The translations under genes and the position numbers were made by a program. Shown piece by piece: positions 27,318 through 36,456 of a DNA stretch of 64,000 nucleotides. The DNA comes from NZ13-RE01 sp964612975. GTDB lineage: Bacteria > Dictyoglomota > Dictyoglomia > Dictyoglomales > Dictyoglomaceae. Where the stretch lies: assembly GCA_964612975.1 (NCBI GenBank), contig CAZTGC010000004.1, forward strand, positions 62,001-126,000, written 5' to 3'. The stretch's first letter is position 1. The number at the start of each line of letters is the position of its first letter. The notes under the pieces are model-generated. The model was not told the origin of the DNA, made no database searches, and was given only the letters and a program-made list of their open reading frames with translations.

Positions 27318-27696
27318 TCAAAGATAAGCTTTCATTTTATATAAAAAGTCATTTAAAACTATAATATGTAAATTTGCATCTTTATAAATCTTTTTTATCT
27401 CTCTAAAAGATTCAATCAAAATATCTAATCCTTTACAATACCAGTCGGGTCCATTTCCTATAAAGAGTATATTATGGTTGAATTCTTTCTTAGGGGAAAA
27501 CTGGTAAGAATTCTCTTAACAATAAGCTTTCCATCTCTCCTACACAGATAAATAGATCTACATTTCTTAATAGGAATTAAGAAGTTCCCTTCACATAGAA
27601 GTATGTCATACTTATCAATTTTTCTTCTAAGGAATCTGCAAGAGCTTTATGAAATGGATGGGAAGCGTAAACTAAAAATAGAATTTTATTTGACAT
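27318..27696 (-). pseudogene. Frameshifted, truncated glycosyltransferase remnant
   Basis: The reading begins at an ATG with a fair GGGAG site (MSNKILFLVYASHPFHKALA) and is soon broken. It continues in a second frame (KYDILLCEGNFLIPIKKCRS) and then a third (NILFIGNGPDWYCKGLDILI, ESFREIKKIYKDANLHIIVL) before TGA at 27318. The last part looks like the start of a GT1-type C-terminal domain, so the remaining two thirds are lost. At least two frameshifts plus a truncation mean it is not a sequencing slip. It lies at the end of the polysaccharide operon, following the family 2 glycosyltransferase. Confidence 0.75.
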
Positions 27697-27778
27697 TTGT
27701 TAACTCCCTATTAAAATCATAAAATTATTTCTTGCTCACAGAATTAGTTTCTAAAAGTATGAAAAGGAAACTTTACCT

Positions 27779-28777
27779 TTAAATAATATTATGTTTTGAA
27801 AAACTTGCATCCTTTATAGCCTTAAAAATTAGCTTTATTCTTTTAAACTGTCTTCTCTTAATCCTATTTAATAAAATTCCGATAAAACTTAAGTAAACAA
27901 GAGGCAGATACTGCGGATAAAATTTTTTTGTAAAGATTATTCTACCTCTTATTCCATAGTAATCCGCAAACTCACTCTTTTTTTCTCCCTTTGAACTTGA
28001 ACCAATACTTGCCCCTTCTTTATGAAAAACCTTACTCTTCCAACAGTATAAAATTTTATAACCCTTTCTTTTAGCTCTTTCACTCCAATCCACATCTTCA
28101 TAATATAAAAAATATCTTTCATCCATTAAACCCACAACAAGTAAGAACTCTTTTGATACAAACATGGATGCTCCTATAATGTAGTCAATATTATCAATCT
28201 CTTTGTCATATTGACCTCTATCTTCCTCATATCCCCCTATATGTTTTGTTAAAGCTAAGTATTTGTTAAGTTTACCTCCCACACCCTGTAAAATATTAGG
28301 ATTCCAAAAATAAAGCAATTTTGAACCTACAATTCCTACTTTTATACCTTTATTTCTTTTATCTTCTACATAATTAATTAGTTCCCTAAGGGAGTAAGGA
28401 TCTAAAATTAAATCATTATTTAATATCCATACGTATGAAAAATCATTCTTATATAATGCATATCTCAATCCAGCATTTACTCCTCCTGCGTATCCTTTGT
28501 TCTCCTGATTAATTAAAATGATTGGATACTTAAAAATATTACTCTCTAAAATAAGTGTATTTTCTCTTTCAAAGTAATAATGGGTATTATATCCTTTTGC
28601 ATTTAGAAAATTTAATATATTATTTTTTAGATCTTCTGAGGGATTATTGTTTACTAAAATTATTTGAAAATCTTGATAATTTAACGCCAATAGGCTTTCG
28701 ATTAGTTTAAGAGTATCCTTTATACCTTTATAATATATTATAAGGAGGTATATTTTAAGAAGTAAAATTTTTTGCAT
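27779..28777 (-). CDS. Glycosyltransferase family 2 (rhamnosyltransferase-like)
   Basis: The protein of about 332 residues has a GT-A fold. It shows IILVNNNPSEDL near the donor site, ENKGYAGGVNAGLRYAL, and the metal-binding region VWILNNDLILDP, followed by YYEDVDWSERAKRKGYKI with the likely catalytic acid. These are features of GT2 rhamnosyltransferases such as WbbL-type enzymes. The usual early N-terminal motif is altered (LLIIYYKG). The start at the ATG 28777 is uncertain; a TTG two codons earlier is also possible, and neither has a clear ribosome site. It overlaps the preceding gene by 23 bases. With dTDP-rhamnose genes upstream, dTDP-rhamnose is a reasonable donor (inference). Confidence 0.85.
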   Translation of the reverse strand: MQKILLLKIYLLIIYYKGIKDTLKLIESLLALNYQDFQIILVNNNPSEDLKNNILNFLNAKGYNTHYYFERENTLILESNIFKYPIILINQENKGYAGGVNAGLRYALYKNDFSYVWILNNDLILDPYSLRELINYVEDKRNKGIKVGIVGSKLLYFWNPNILQGVGGKLNKYLALTKHIGGYEEDRGQYDKEIDNIDYIIGASMFVSKEFLLVVGLMDERYFLYYEDVDWSERAKRKGYKILYCWKSKVFHKEGASIGSSSKGEKKSEFADYYGIRGRIIFTKKFYPQYLPLVYLSFIGILLNRIKRRQFKRIKLIFKAIKDASFSKHNII

Positions 28778-29849
28778 TTTCAATTTTTATAAATATTTTT
28801 CTTAGGTCGCTAATAAATTTATGGGGCTCTTTTTTGATGACTTCTCTATAATATTCAAAGTCTTTTATTCTTTCCTCATAGTTTTCTAAGCAGTCTTTTA
28901 TTTTCTCTATAATTTTAGGAATATTGTCTTTTTTATCTTCAAATTTATATACTTCTGGAATTGGTATATCCTCAGAATATGCTGCAGAACCTCTTTTACC
29001 TGTAATAACACAACATCCCAATATGGCCGCTTCTCTTGGTATTCGATCTTTGCCAGGATGAGGGCCAAAATCAATGTAAACTTTTGCTTTTTTAAGGGTC
29101 TCTATAACTTCCCTTCTTGTCATATTTTTTATTGCAATAAAGGTAATATCAGGCGCAGATTTAATCAACTTATATGTTATACTTGAGAACTTTTGATAGT
29201 TAAATACTACTAAATCTTCTTTTTGGGAATAGGTAAATTTCTCTTTCAAGAATTCTAGGTTTAAAAAGTCTGATAAGAAAAATACATCTTTAAATCCTAA
29301 GTTTCTAAGGTAATTTTGAGCATAGTAGGATTGGACTAAATGATAATCAATAAACCTAAGATCATCTTTAAAATTTTCATTAGATTTTTTTGAATAATAT
29401 TTGGAGTTGAAAAGATATAAATCTATAAGGGGTCTGCCTATAGAAATTTTAAATATTTTATTTATAACCCTTATTAGAAACATTAGAAAATAGATAGTTT
29501 TTTGCTCTTTAGCTAATTTGCTTATTTTAAAGTTATCTACACTTAGCCACCATAACGCTTTTCTTATGTGTTTATAGCTCTTAGATAACATAATATAGTC
29601 GTATACTTCTGGAATCATTAATAAGTTTATCTTGCTATCATCTATTTTTCTTACAAATGGGTTGTTGTATACTTTATACTCCTTATGAATAGGATCAGAT
29701 AAATTATTGGGATGATAATACATATATGCATTTAAATTCAAATTATTTCTTAAGTAAAAAACCAATTGATGTAGCAATTCAGGTCCTCCAGTAACAACAT
29801 TTGGAGGACAAAGAACATATATTTTTGTGTTCTTATATATAGGTATCAA
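28755..29849 (-). CDS. Glycosyltransferase-like protein of the polysaccharide locus
   Basis: The 364-residue protein begins with KIYVLCPPNVVTGGPELLHQ, typical of the N-terminal domain of GT-B enzymes that act on cell-surface glycans. The C-terminal part has AKVYIDFGPHPGKDRIPREAAILGCCVITG, quoted here as FGPHPGKDR and REAAILGCCV, which parallels the sugar-nucleotide motif of such enzymes. The family number is not clear to me. It starts at TTG (29849), one base after the glf stop, with an AGAAGG sequence inside the end of glf. The tight packing with glf and the GT2 gene supports a role in assembling the same glycan. Confidence 0.75.
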   Translation of the reverse strand: MIPIYKNTKIYVLCPPNVVTGGPELLHQLVFYLRNNLNLNAYMYYHPNNLSDPIHKEYKVYNNPFVRKIDDSKINLLMIPEVYDYIMLSKSYKHIRKALWWLSVDNFKISKLAKEQKTIYFLMFLIRVINKIFKISIGRPLIDLYLFNSKYYSKKSNENFKDDLRFIDYHLVQSYYAQNYLRNLGFKDVFFLSDFLNLEFLKEKFTYSQKEDLVVFNYQKFSSITYKLIKSAPDITFIAIKNMTRREVIETLKKAKVYIDFGPHPGKDRIPREAAILGCCVITGKRGSAAYSEDIPIPEVYKFEDKKDNIPKIIEKIKDCLENYEERIKDFEYYREVIKKEPHKFISDLRKIFIKIENAKNFTS

Positions 29850-29850
29850 T

Positions 29851-30996
29851 TTAATTTAACCTTCTAAATACCTCTAAGCTTCTTTTAATTGTATCATCCA
29901 TATCATAATATTTGTAGTCTGCTAATCTTCCTATAAATATTATATTTTTAAGCTCCTTAGCTTTTTCTAAGTATTTGTCATATACTTCTATATTTTCCCT
30001 ATTAGGAATGGGATAATATGGAATATTTTTATCCTTTTCATATTTTTGGGGATATTCCTCAACTATAGTAGTATTACTACTTATTTGTTTAGTCATATGT
30101 TTAAATTCTGTTATTCTTGTAAATTCATAGTCCTTTGGATAATTTATTGTGGCTACTTCTTGATAATATTCTTTATTATATGTTTTAAATTCAAATTTTA
30201 AAGATCTATATGGGAGCTCTCCTAAGTCATAATTAAAAAATTCATCTATTTTCCCTGTATATATTATTTTACCATTAAATTTACTCCCAAATAAGTAAAT
30301 TTCGTTTTTTTTGAGATCTGTTTCAACAATCTCTTTATAATCCGTGTTTAATAACAATTTTATGTTCCTATTACTTAACATCCTTTCAAAGATTTTTGTA
30401 TAACCTTCTTTAGGTATACCTTGATATTTGTCTTGAAAATACCTATCATCCCTTGAAATATTTATGGGTACTCTTTCTATTATACTATTGTCAAGTTCTT
30501 CAGGACTCACATCCCATTGTTTTTTAGTATAGTTCAAAAAAACTTTCTCATAGATATAATCAGCTAGCATTTTTAAGTCACGATCTTCTGTTTCCTTCAG
30601 TCTTAATATAGGTATTTTATTGTCATATCCAAATTTTTCTATCAGTTTTCGTTCTAATTTATAGGATAAAGTTTTAGGGAGCAAAAGCTCTAGACTGTTG
30701 AGATTAAAAGGTATAGGTGTTTTTTTCCCATCTATATATGCTAATACTCTGTGATAGTAATAAATCCAGTCGGTAAATTGGGAAATATATTCCCAAACAT
30801 CTCTATAGTCTGTGTGAAAAATATGAGGACCATATTTATGAACTAAAATTCCATATTCATTGAAATAATCATAACAGTTCCCACCTAGATGGCTTCTTTT
30901 TTCAACAACTAAAACCCTTTTATCTAATACTTTTGCTATTCTTTCAGCTATTACACTCCCTGCAAAGCCAGCTCCAACTATTATAAAGTCAAACAT
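29851..30996 (-). CDS. glf: UDP-galactopyranose mutase
   Basis: The 381-residue flavoprotein has the FAD-binding motif IIVGAGFAGSVIAERIA, then RSHLGGNCYDYFNEYG, HIFHTDYRDVWEYISQF and, near the C-terminus, GRLADYKYYDMDDTI. All are hallmarks of Glf. It converts UDP-galactopyranose to UDP-galactofuranose in the cytoplasm, supplying Galf for a surface polysaccharide. It overlaps rfbC by eight bases, so it is part of the rml operon. The presence of Galf and rhamnose donors together suggests a rhamnose- and Galf-containing glycan. Confidence 0.95.
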   Translation of the reverse strand: MFDFIIVGAGFAGSVIAERIAKVLDKRVLVVEKRSHLGGNCYDYFNEYGILVHKYGPHIFHTDYRDVWEYISQFTDWIYYYHRVLAYIDGKKTPIPFNLNSLELLLPKTLSYKLERKLIEKFGYDNKIPILRLKETEDRDLKMLADYIYEKVFLNYTKKQWDVSPEELDNSIIERVPINISRDDRYFQDKYQGIPKEGYTKIFERMLSNRNIKLLLNTDYKEIVETDLKKNEIYLFGSKFNGKIIYTGKIDEFFNYDLGELPYRSLKFEFKTYNKEYYQEVATINYPKDYEFTRITEFKHMTKQISSNTTIVEEYPQKYEKDKNIPYYPIPNRENIEVYDKYLEKAKELKNIIFIGRLADYKYYDMDDTIKRSLEVFRRLN

Positions 30997-31534
30997 CCCT
31001 CAATCTTCCCCACTTCTTATCTTTTTCAGAAAGAATTATTTCATCTATTTCCTCAAGAGGCCATTTAATCCCTATATCAGGATCATCCCAAATTATTCCT
31101 CCCTCATCTTCAGGGTGATAGTATTCTGTTGTCTTATACAAAACTTCTGCCTCATCTGATAATACTAAAAATCCGTGAGCAAACCCTTCTGGTATGTAGA
31201 ACATAAGTTTATTCTCCTCTGAAAGTTCTATCCCATACCATTCACCAAAAGTAGGAGAATCTTTTCTTATATCTACTGCTACATCAAATATTTTTCCTCT
31301 AATTACTCTTATTAGTTTGCCCTGAAGATAATTCTTTTGAAAATGAAGTCCCCTTAATACTCCTTTTTTCGATTTTGAATGATTATCCTGTACAAAGATT
31401 ACGTCACAACCTGCCTCTTTGAAATCTCTTAAATTATAAGATTCCATAAAGAAGCCTCTTTCATCTTTGTATACAGTTGGTTCTATTATAATTAATCCCT
31501 TTAAAGGGCCCTCTAAGAATTTAAATTTCCCCAT
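30989..31534 (-). CDS. rfbC: dTDP-4-dehydrorhamnose 3,5-epimerase
   Basis: The cupin-fold enzyme is about 181 residues long, as usual for RmlC. Signature segments are YKDERGFFMESYN, FVQDNHSKSKKGVLRGLHFQ with the catalytic His, and FYIPEGFAHGFLVLSDEAEV. It catalyses the third step of dTDP-L-rhamnose synthesis. The ATG at 31534 is chosen because the protein normally starts a few residues before FLEGPLKGL; a TTG five codons upstream is also in frame. The gene overlaps rfbB by about 22 bases, and no separate ribosome site is visible, so translation is probably coupled. Confidence 0.94.
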   Translation of the reverse strand: MGKFKFLEGPLKGLIIIEPTVYKDERGFFMESYNLRDFKEAGCDVIFVQDNHSKSKKGVLRGLHFQKNYLQGKLIRVIRGKIFDVAVDIRKDSPTFGEWYGIELSEENKLMFYIPEGFAHGFLVLSDEAEVLYKTTEYYHPEDEGGIIWDDPDIGIKWPLEEIDEIILSEKDKKWGRLRDV

Positions 31535-32529
31535 TTTTTTAAATACCAACTTATAGTTTCTCTTAAAGCCTCTTTAAATTCCCATTCTGGTTTCCATCCG
31601 AGCTCTTTCTTAATCTTCTCAGTACTTAATGCATATCTTCTATCATGTCCTGGTCTGTCCTTTACAAAAGTGATTAATTTTTTATACTCTTTTTCTAGCT
31701 TTTTATTCTCTTCTGCTATAATCTCACATATTAAATTTACAAGATCAATATTTTTCCATTGATTTTCTCCAGCTATATTATAAATTTCTCCTATTTTTCC
31801 TTTGTGAAGTACTAAATCTATACCCCTACAATTATCTTCCACATATAACCAATCTCTTACATTTTGGCCATCTCCATAAACGGGAATTTCTTTGCCTTCT
31901 AACACTCTCTTTATGGTAAGGGGTATGAGTTTTTCAGGATATTGTCTTGGCCCAAAATTATTTGATGATCTTGTTATTATTACTGGAAAATTATAAGTTA
32001 TATAATATGCTCTGCAGAGAAGATCTGCACCTGCTTTCGAGGCTGAATAAGGACTATTAGGTTTTAAAGGAAAGTCTTCTGTGAACTTCTCCTCACCTTC
32101 AAGAGGTAGGGAACCGTATACTTCGTCAGTGCTTATTTGTATGAATTTTGTATCTTCCATTTTTCCCTTAGCCCAATAATCCTTTGCCACATCTAATAAC
32201 ACTTGTGTACCATAAATATTTGTTTTTACGAAAATTTCAGGACCTTCTATGCTTCTGTCTACATGGGATTCTGCCGCAAAATTTAATACATAATTGGGTT
32301 TAAATTCTTTAAATATGTACTCTACAAGTTCTCTATTCCCTATATCTCCTTTTATAAAATGATAATTAGGGTTTTCTCTAACTTCTTCTAAGTTTTCAAG
32401 GTTTCCTGCATAAGTTAATTTATCTAAGTTTATTACCTTATAGTTAGAATATTTTTTTAGAGTGTAGTGTACGAAATTGGAACCTATAAAACCTGCTCCG
32501 CCCGTGACTAATAATACCTTAGAATCCAT
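31513..32529 (-). CDS. rfbB: dTDP-glucose 4,6-dehydratase
   Basis: The 338-residue extended short-chain dehydrogenase has the NAD motif VTGGAGFIGSNFVHY, the family sequence STDEVYGSLP with the catalytic Asp-Glu pair, and the YxxxK pair in SPYSASKAG. RSSNNFGPRQYPEKLIPL further supports RmlB. It converts dTDP-glucose to dTDP-4-keto-6-deoxyglucose, the second step of the dTDP-rhamnose route. A GGGGAG ribosome site precedes the ATG. It sits two bases after rfbD in the operon order A-D-B-C-glf. Confidence 0.96.
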   Translation of the reverse strand: MDSKVLLVTGGAGFIGSNFVHYTLKKYSNYKVINLDKLTYAGNLENLEEVRENPNYHFIKGDIGNRELVEYIFKEFKPNYVLNFAAESHVDRSIEGPEIFVKTNIYGTQVLLDVAKDYWAKGKMEDTKFIQISTDEVYGSLPLEGEEKFTEDFPLKPNSPYSASKAGADLLCRAYYITYNFPVIITRSSNNFGPRQYPEKLIPLTIKRVLEGKEIPVYGDGQNVRDWLYVEDNCRGIDLVLHKGKIGEIYNIAGENQWKNIDLVNLICEIIAEENKKLEKEYKKLITFVKDRPGHDRRYALSTEKIKKELGWKPEWEFKEALRETISWYLKKWGNLNS

Positions 32530-32531
32530 TT

Positions 32532-33410
32532 TTACTTTTCTCCCCTTTGAGAACTGGTTATAAGAATTGAGCCATAGGTATTAAGAAAATCTTTTAATGC
32601 TGATTCCCAATCTCTCATCATATTCAAACCTTCAAGATTTAAGTAGTAGTTTTCAAGAACAGAATATTTTGGCCTTTTAGCCTTTCCTGGATATTCTTCT
32701 GTTTTTATAGGAGTGATTTCTACATCATTTATATTTAATATCTCAAAGATTTTTTTTGAAAACTCATACCAACTTACCTCTCCCTGATTAGAAGAATGAT
32801 AAGTACCTATCTTATCTTCTTCGATAAGTCTCAAAGTCTGTTTAACCACATCTAAAGTATAGGTAGGACTTCCTATTTGGTCCTTTACTATTCTCAATTT
32901 CTTCTCCCCAATACCCTTTTTAGTTATTGTTTTTACAAAATTATTTCCATTTATTCCATATAGCCATGATATTCTTAATATTAAATGGTCTGGATTATGA
33001 GTTCTTGTATACTCTTCTCCTAAAAGTTTTGTTCTTCCATAAATAGAGATTGGATTTGGTCTATCACTTTCTCTATAGGGGGTATTTTTTACTCCATCAA
33101 ATACATAATCAGTGCTAAAAAATACAACCTTTGCCTTTACTTTATAAGAAGCATAGGATACATTTTTAGCTCCTATCACATTTGTCTTAAAACATTCATC
33201 TATTTCCTCTTCTGCCTTATCTACTTTAGTATATGCTGCACAGTTTATTACGCAGTCTGGTTTTATTTCATATAATTTTTCAATTAGTCCCTTTAAATTC
33301 AAAATGTCAAGCTCAGAATGCGAAAATATGTAAACTTCATCTCTTTTTCTCAAGTATTCTTCAAACTCTTTTCCTAACTGTCCCTTTCCCCCTAATATAA
33401 CAATCTTCAT
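32532..33410 (-). CDS. rfbD: dTDP-4-dehydrorhamnose reductase
   Basis: The enzyme of about 292 residues has the NAD(P) motif ILGGKGQLGKEF, the segment VVFFSTDYVFDG and the catalytic pair in SIYGRTKLLGEEY. Together with GTYHSSNQGEVSWYEFSKKI these are typical of RmlD. It reduces the epimerised keto sugar to dTDP-L-rhamnose, the last step. The ATG at 33410 fits the family N-terminus; a TTG six codons earlier would overlap rfbA. The ribosome site is weak and translation may be coupled to rfbA. Confidence 0.95.
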   Translation of the reverse strand: MKIVILGGKGQLGKEFEEYLRKRDEVYIFSHSELDILNLKGLIEKLYEIKPDCVINCAAYTKVDKAEEEIDECFKTNVIGAKNVSYASYKVKAKVVFFSTDYVFDGVKNTPYRESDRPNPISIYGRTKLLGEEYTRTHNPDHLILRISWLYGINGNNFVKTITKKGIGEKKLRIVKDQIGSPTYTLDVVKQTLRLIEEDKIGTYHSSNQGEVSWYEFSKKIFEILNINDVEITPIKTEEYPGKAKRPKYSVLENYYLNLEGLNMMRDWESALKDFLNTYGSILITSSQRGEK

Positions 33411-33414
33411 AATT

Positions 33415-34146
33415 CTATATTTTATCAAAATCTATAATTATATTCTGAGCAAGTTGATTAGCTCTGAATAAGGATTCTGGAGTTCCTGCATCGGTCCACC
33501 ATCCCTTTAATATATCATAGGTTAATTTTTCTTTTTCTAAATAAGTATTATTTACATCTGTTATTTCAAGTTCTCCTCTTGCTGATGGTTTTAATGTTTT
33601 TATTATTTCAAAAACTTCAGAATCATACATATATATTCCTGTAACTGCAAAATTGCTTTTTGGTTTTTTAGGTTTCTCTTCTATTCTTAGGATCTTTCCA
33701 TCCTTTATCTCAGGAACTCCAAACCTATGAGGGTCTGAAACCTCTTTTAAGAGTATTTTTGCTCCTTCTTCTTGATTTTTATAGTTATTCACATATGGGG
33801 TTATATCATCCTCAAAAATATTATCTCCAAGGATCACCACACAGTTGTCATTCCCTACAAAATGCTTTGCAAGTCCTAAAGCTTGGGCTATACCTCCTGC
33901 CTCATCCTGAACTCTATAGGTAAACTCAACTCCAAAATCTCTTCCGCTTCCAAGAAGCTCCATCACATCACCCATATGCTCTCTTCCTGTCACAATTAGT
34001 ATCTCATAAATTCCTGCTTGCTTTAGTTTATATATGGGATAAAAAATCATTGGATATATACCCACAGGGAGTAAATGTTTATTGGTCACTCTTGTAAGGG
34101 GAAGAAGTCTTGAACCTGTTCCTCCTGCTAAAATTACACCTTTCAT
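33415..34146 (-). CDS. rfbA: Glucose-1-phosphate thymidylyltransferase, short form
   Basis: The 243-residue nucleotidyltransferase carries the pyrophosphorylase motif ILAGGTGSRLLPLT, then VILGDNIFEDDI and RIEEKPKKPKSN with the conserved Lys. It makes dTDP-glucose from glucose 1-phosphate and dTTP, the first step to dTDP-rhamnose. It is shorter than the enterobacterial enzyme (about 290) because the C-terminal helical extension is missing. Short forms are known in thermophiles and Gram-positive bacteria. It is the first gene of the operon; GAGGT lies nine bases before the ATG and a TATAAT is seen on the minus strand at 34188-34193. Confidence 0.94.
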   Translation of the reverse strand: MKGVILAGGTGSRLLPLTRVTNKHLLPVGIYPMIFYPIYKLKQAGIYEILIVTGREHMGDVMELLGSGRDFGVEFTYRVQDEAGGIAQALGLAKHFVGNDNCVVILGDNIFEDDITPYVNNYKNQEEGAKILLKEVSDPHRFGVPEIKDGKILRIEEKPKKPKSNFAVTGIYMYDSEVFEIIKTLKPSARGELEITDVNNTYLEKEKLTYDILKGWWTDAGTPESLFRANQLAQNIIIDFDKI

Positions 34147-34228
34147 ATTGTATTTACCTCATTTTTTATGAGTTTACCATTTAAAATATTATATTTCAAT
34201 CTAAGTTAATAATAAATGATTTTTATTA

Positions 34229-34237
34229 TGATATAAT
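34229..34237 (+). promoter_or_regulatory. Extended -10 promoter of the MntA/HepT pair
   Basis: TGA then TATAAT (34232-34237) ends six bases before the ATG. The transcript should be leaderless; no Shine-Dalgarno sequence is present. Confidence 0.55.
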
Positions 34238-34243
34238 CAATTT

Positions 34244-34672
34244 ATGGGTAAGCTAAAAAGACTTACAAAGATCTGTTATACTTATAATATTGGTTTAGTT
34301 TATCTTTTTGGATCCCAGAAGGATAATGCCCTAAGGATTTTAGAGGGGGAGAAAGTAGAAATCAAGGATCCTTTAGCTGATATAGATGTGGGAATAGTAT
34401 TTACTAAAAATATTGAGGATATTTCAGAAAGATATAAACTCTATGCGGATATATACAATGAGTTGGAGGATTTATTTAAGCCTTATCCTTTGGATTTAGT
34501 TTTTCTTCAGGAGTGTCATTCTGTTTTTCAAGTAGAGGCTATTAAGGGTATATGCGTATATAACATATCTGAAGAATTTAGAGATAATTATGAGATGATG
34601 ATACTTAGAAGGTCTGCAGATTTTAAATATGTGTTGGATAAATACTATGAGGAGGCTTTAGAGAAGTACTAA
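34244..34672 (+). CDS. MntA-type minimal nucleotidyltransferase antitoxin
   Basis: The 142-residue protein has the nucleotidyltransferase signature LFGSQ (Ser24) and DIDVG (Asp46 and Asp48). The spacing between the GS and DxD parts is about 22 residues, much longer than the usual ten or so, because of the inserted NALRILEGEKVEIKDPLA segment. MntA proteins pair with HEPN (HepT) toxins and neutralise them by adding AMP units to a Tyr near the active site. The HEPN gene follows after two bases. It has an extended -10 box directly before the ATG. It is divergent from rfbA. Confidence 0.88.
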   Translation: MGKLKRLTKICYTYNIGLVYLFGSQKDNALRILEGEKVEIKDPLADIDVGIVFTKNIEDISERYKLYADIYNELEDLFKPYPLDLVFLQECHSVFQVEAIKGICVYNISEEFRDNYEMMILRRSADFKYVLDKYYEEALEKY

Positions 34673-34674
34673 TT

Positions 34675-35100
34675 ATGCTAAACAAGGAATTTATTAATGA
34701 GAGATTGCTATTAATTGATTCCTTTCTTAAAGAATTATATGAATTAGCCTCTCTGGATAAAGATTCTTTTATTTTTGAAAAAAGAAATACTGCAGCCTGT
34801 GAGAGCTTTTTAAGAAGAACATTAGAAGCAATTTTTGATATAGGGAGACATATTTTGGCAAAAACAGGATATATAGACATGGCTACAGAGTATAAATCTA
34901 TAGCTAAAGGATTAGTAGAGATAAAGGTAGTAGATAAGAGATTAGGAGAAAAATTAGTACAGATAGCAGGATACAGGAATAGATTAGTTCATATGTATAA
35001 CTTAGTTAGTGATGAAGAACTTTATCAGATAATTCAGTCTGATTTAAAGGATATAGAAGAATTTGTCTCCTCAATAAAAAGGTTTATACAACATAAATAA
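34675..35100 (+). CDS. HepT-type HEPN toxin (DUF86)
   Basis: The 141-residue helical protein carries the HEPN ribonuclease motif RNRLVHMY, that is R-x4-H-x-Y with Arg101, His106 and Tyr108. In the HepT/MntA system this motif cleaves RNA, and the Tyr is the residue adenylylated by the antitoxin. The gene is directly downstream of the nucleotidyltransferase gene, the normal order for many such pairs. All key residues are present, so the toxin appears intact. Its 3' end is three bases from the convergent secreted-protein gene. Confidence 0.9.
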   Translation: MLNKEFINERLLLIDSFLKELYELASLDKDSFIFEKRNTAACESFLRRTLEAIFDIGRHILAKTGYIDMATEYKSIAKGLVEIKVVDKRLGEKLVQIAGYRNRLVHMYNLVSDEELYQIIQSDLKDIEEFVSSIKRFIQHK

Positions 35101-35102
35101 TT

Positions 35103-36452
35103 CTATTTCATCTCTTTTAATTTAAAGTAAAATCTTACCACTGATTTTGCTCCTTCTATTTTTCCAGTAAAGGTATAATTTTTTAGTTTCTTTTCCCATT
35201 CTTTGATCTTCTTTTCTCCCCTCTCTAACTCTTGTATATTATTTTTTAATATATCCCTTGATTTTTTAATTTCTTTTTCTGCATCCACAAGGCCTGGAAT
35301 TTTTCTTTCTTTCAGCTCTCCTCCATAGAGCATAATATTTAATAGTTCTTCAATTTTTTGTAGTCCTTCCATGGAGGAGCCAATAAGTTCCATGGCTTTT
35401 TTACTTTGAAAACCAAGATCTCCTATAAAATCTCCTATTTTTTGGATTTCATTAGAAAAGTTTTTTTCTTCCATCTCTTTTTTAACCTCTTCGGCAAGGT
35501 TCAAGGCAGTTTTCCACTCCTCATCATCTTTCTTTTCGGCCCTTTCTTTAATGTAGATGTAGAGTTTATTAAAGTTTATAGGGTGGGATTTTAAACCCTC
35601 TGCTATATAATAGGCTTTGTTTTGATAGGAGATTAAAGTAAAGGGTAGAGTAAGGAATTCTTGAGGAATAGAAGGAGTACTTTCTTCTATACTCTTTAAT
35701 ATTCCTTTCAATATTTTTTGGTGGGCTTGATTCAGTAGTAAAAATCCCTCTAAACCAGTATAAAAGGATTTTAAATTTTTTGCCATGGAAAGATCTATAG
35801 GAGGGATAGAGGGAAAAGCCGTAAAGGTTATTTCTGGTATTCTTAATTTATTTCCTCTTAAGGAAAGAATTATCCTCCCATAGGGTATGGGATAGGCAAA
35901 ACCTGTAACTCTTACCGTTTTTCCCAGTATCATGAGCATAAAGTTTTCTGGATTTTTCAGGTTAAGATCATCAGCAGAAAACTCTGTGGACATAACTATT
36001 CTAAAAGGAAGACCTTCTATGGTTTTTATATCCACTTCTATATCTAAATTTCCTTTTTTTCCTATAAATTCCTTGGGATTAGAGATCTTTCCATTATATT
36101 TATAGGTTATTTTAAATTCTAAAGGAGATTTTTTAAGGGGTACTCCCCTCAAGTAGATATTTTTAACATCATGGGAAGTTCCATAGAGTTTTAAAGAATT
36201 AGAAGATAAAACCATTTTTATATCTTCAGTATAAAGATCTATATTTTTAAAATATTTTACATCCTTTGATAGGAAAAAATTTCCTCTTCCCCTCACCTCA
36301 ATCCAGTTAACAAGATCCATTTTTTGAATTTTCCCATCATAATTTAAAAGGACATAAACTGTCTCATCATTTGTAATACTAAAGGAGCTACCCAAGGAAA
36401 AGCTAATAAATAATAAACCTATAAGTCCAAGAATAGGTAGAATCTTTTTCAT
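35103..36452 (-). CDS. Secreted protein encoded with an RND exporter
   Basis: The 449-residue protein has a signal peptide (MKKILPILGLIGLLFISFSL). The mature N-terminal half is beta-rich (YVLLNYDGKIQKMDLVNWIEV, split here by eye, then RGRGNFFLSKD). The C-terminal third is charged and predicted coiled coil (ERGEKKIKEWEKKLKN). I do not recognise a named family with certainty, although similar extracytoplasmic proteins occur beside MMPL exporters in Firmicutes. The start follows the exporter stop by four bases, so the two are co-expressed and probably form one envelope system. An adaptor or periplasmic partner role is inference. Confidence 0.7.
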   Translation of the reverse strand: MKKILPILGLIGLLFISFSLGSSFSITNDETVYVLLNYDGKIQKMDLVNWIEVRGRGNFFLSKDVKYFKNIDLYTEDIKMVLSSNSLKLYGTSHDVKNIYLRGVPLKKSPLEFKITYKYNGKISNPKEFIGKKGNLDIEVDIKTIEGLPFRIVMSTEFSADDLNLKNPENFMLMILGKTVRVTGFAYPIPYGRIILSLRGNKLRIPEITFTAFPSIPPIDLSMAKNLKSFYTGLEGFLLLNQAHQKILKGILKSIEESTPSIPQEFLTLPFTLISYQNKAYYIAEGLKSHPINFNKLYIYIKERAEKKDDEEWKTALNLAEEVKKEMEEKNFSNEIQKIGDFIGDLGFQSKKAMELIGSSMEGLQKIEELLNIMLYGGELKERKIPGLVDAEKEIKKSRDILKNNIQELERGEKKIKEWEKKLKNYTFTGKIEGAKSVVRFYFKLKEMK

Positions 36453-36456
36453 TTTT

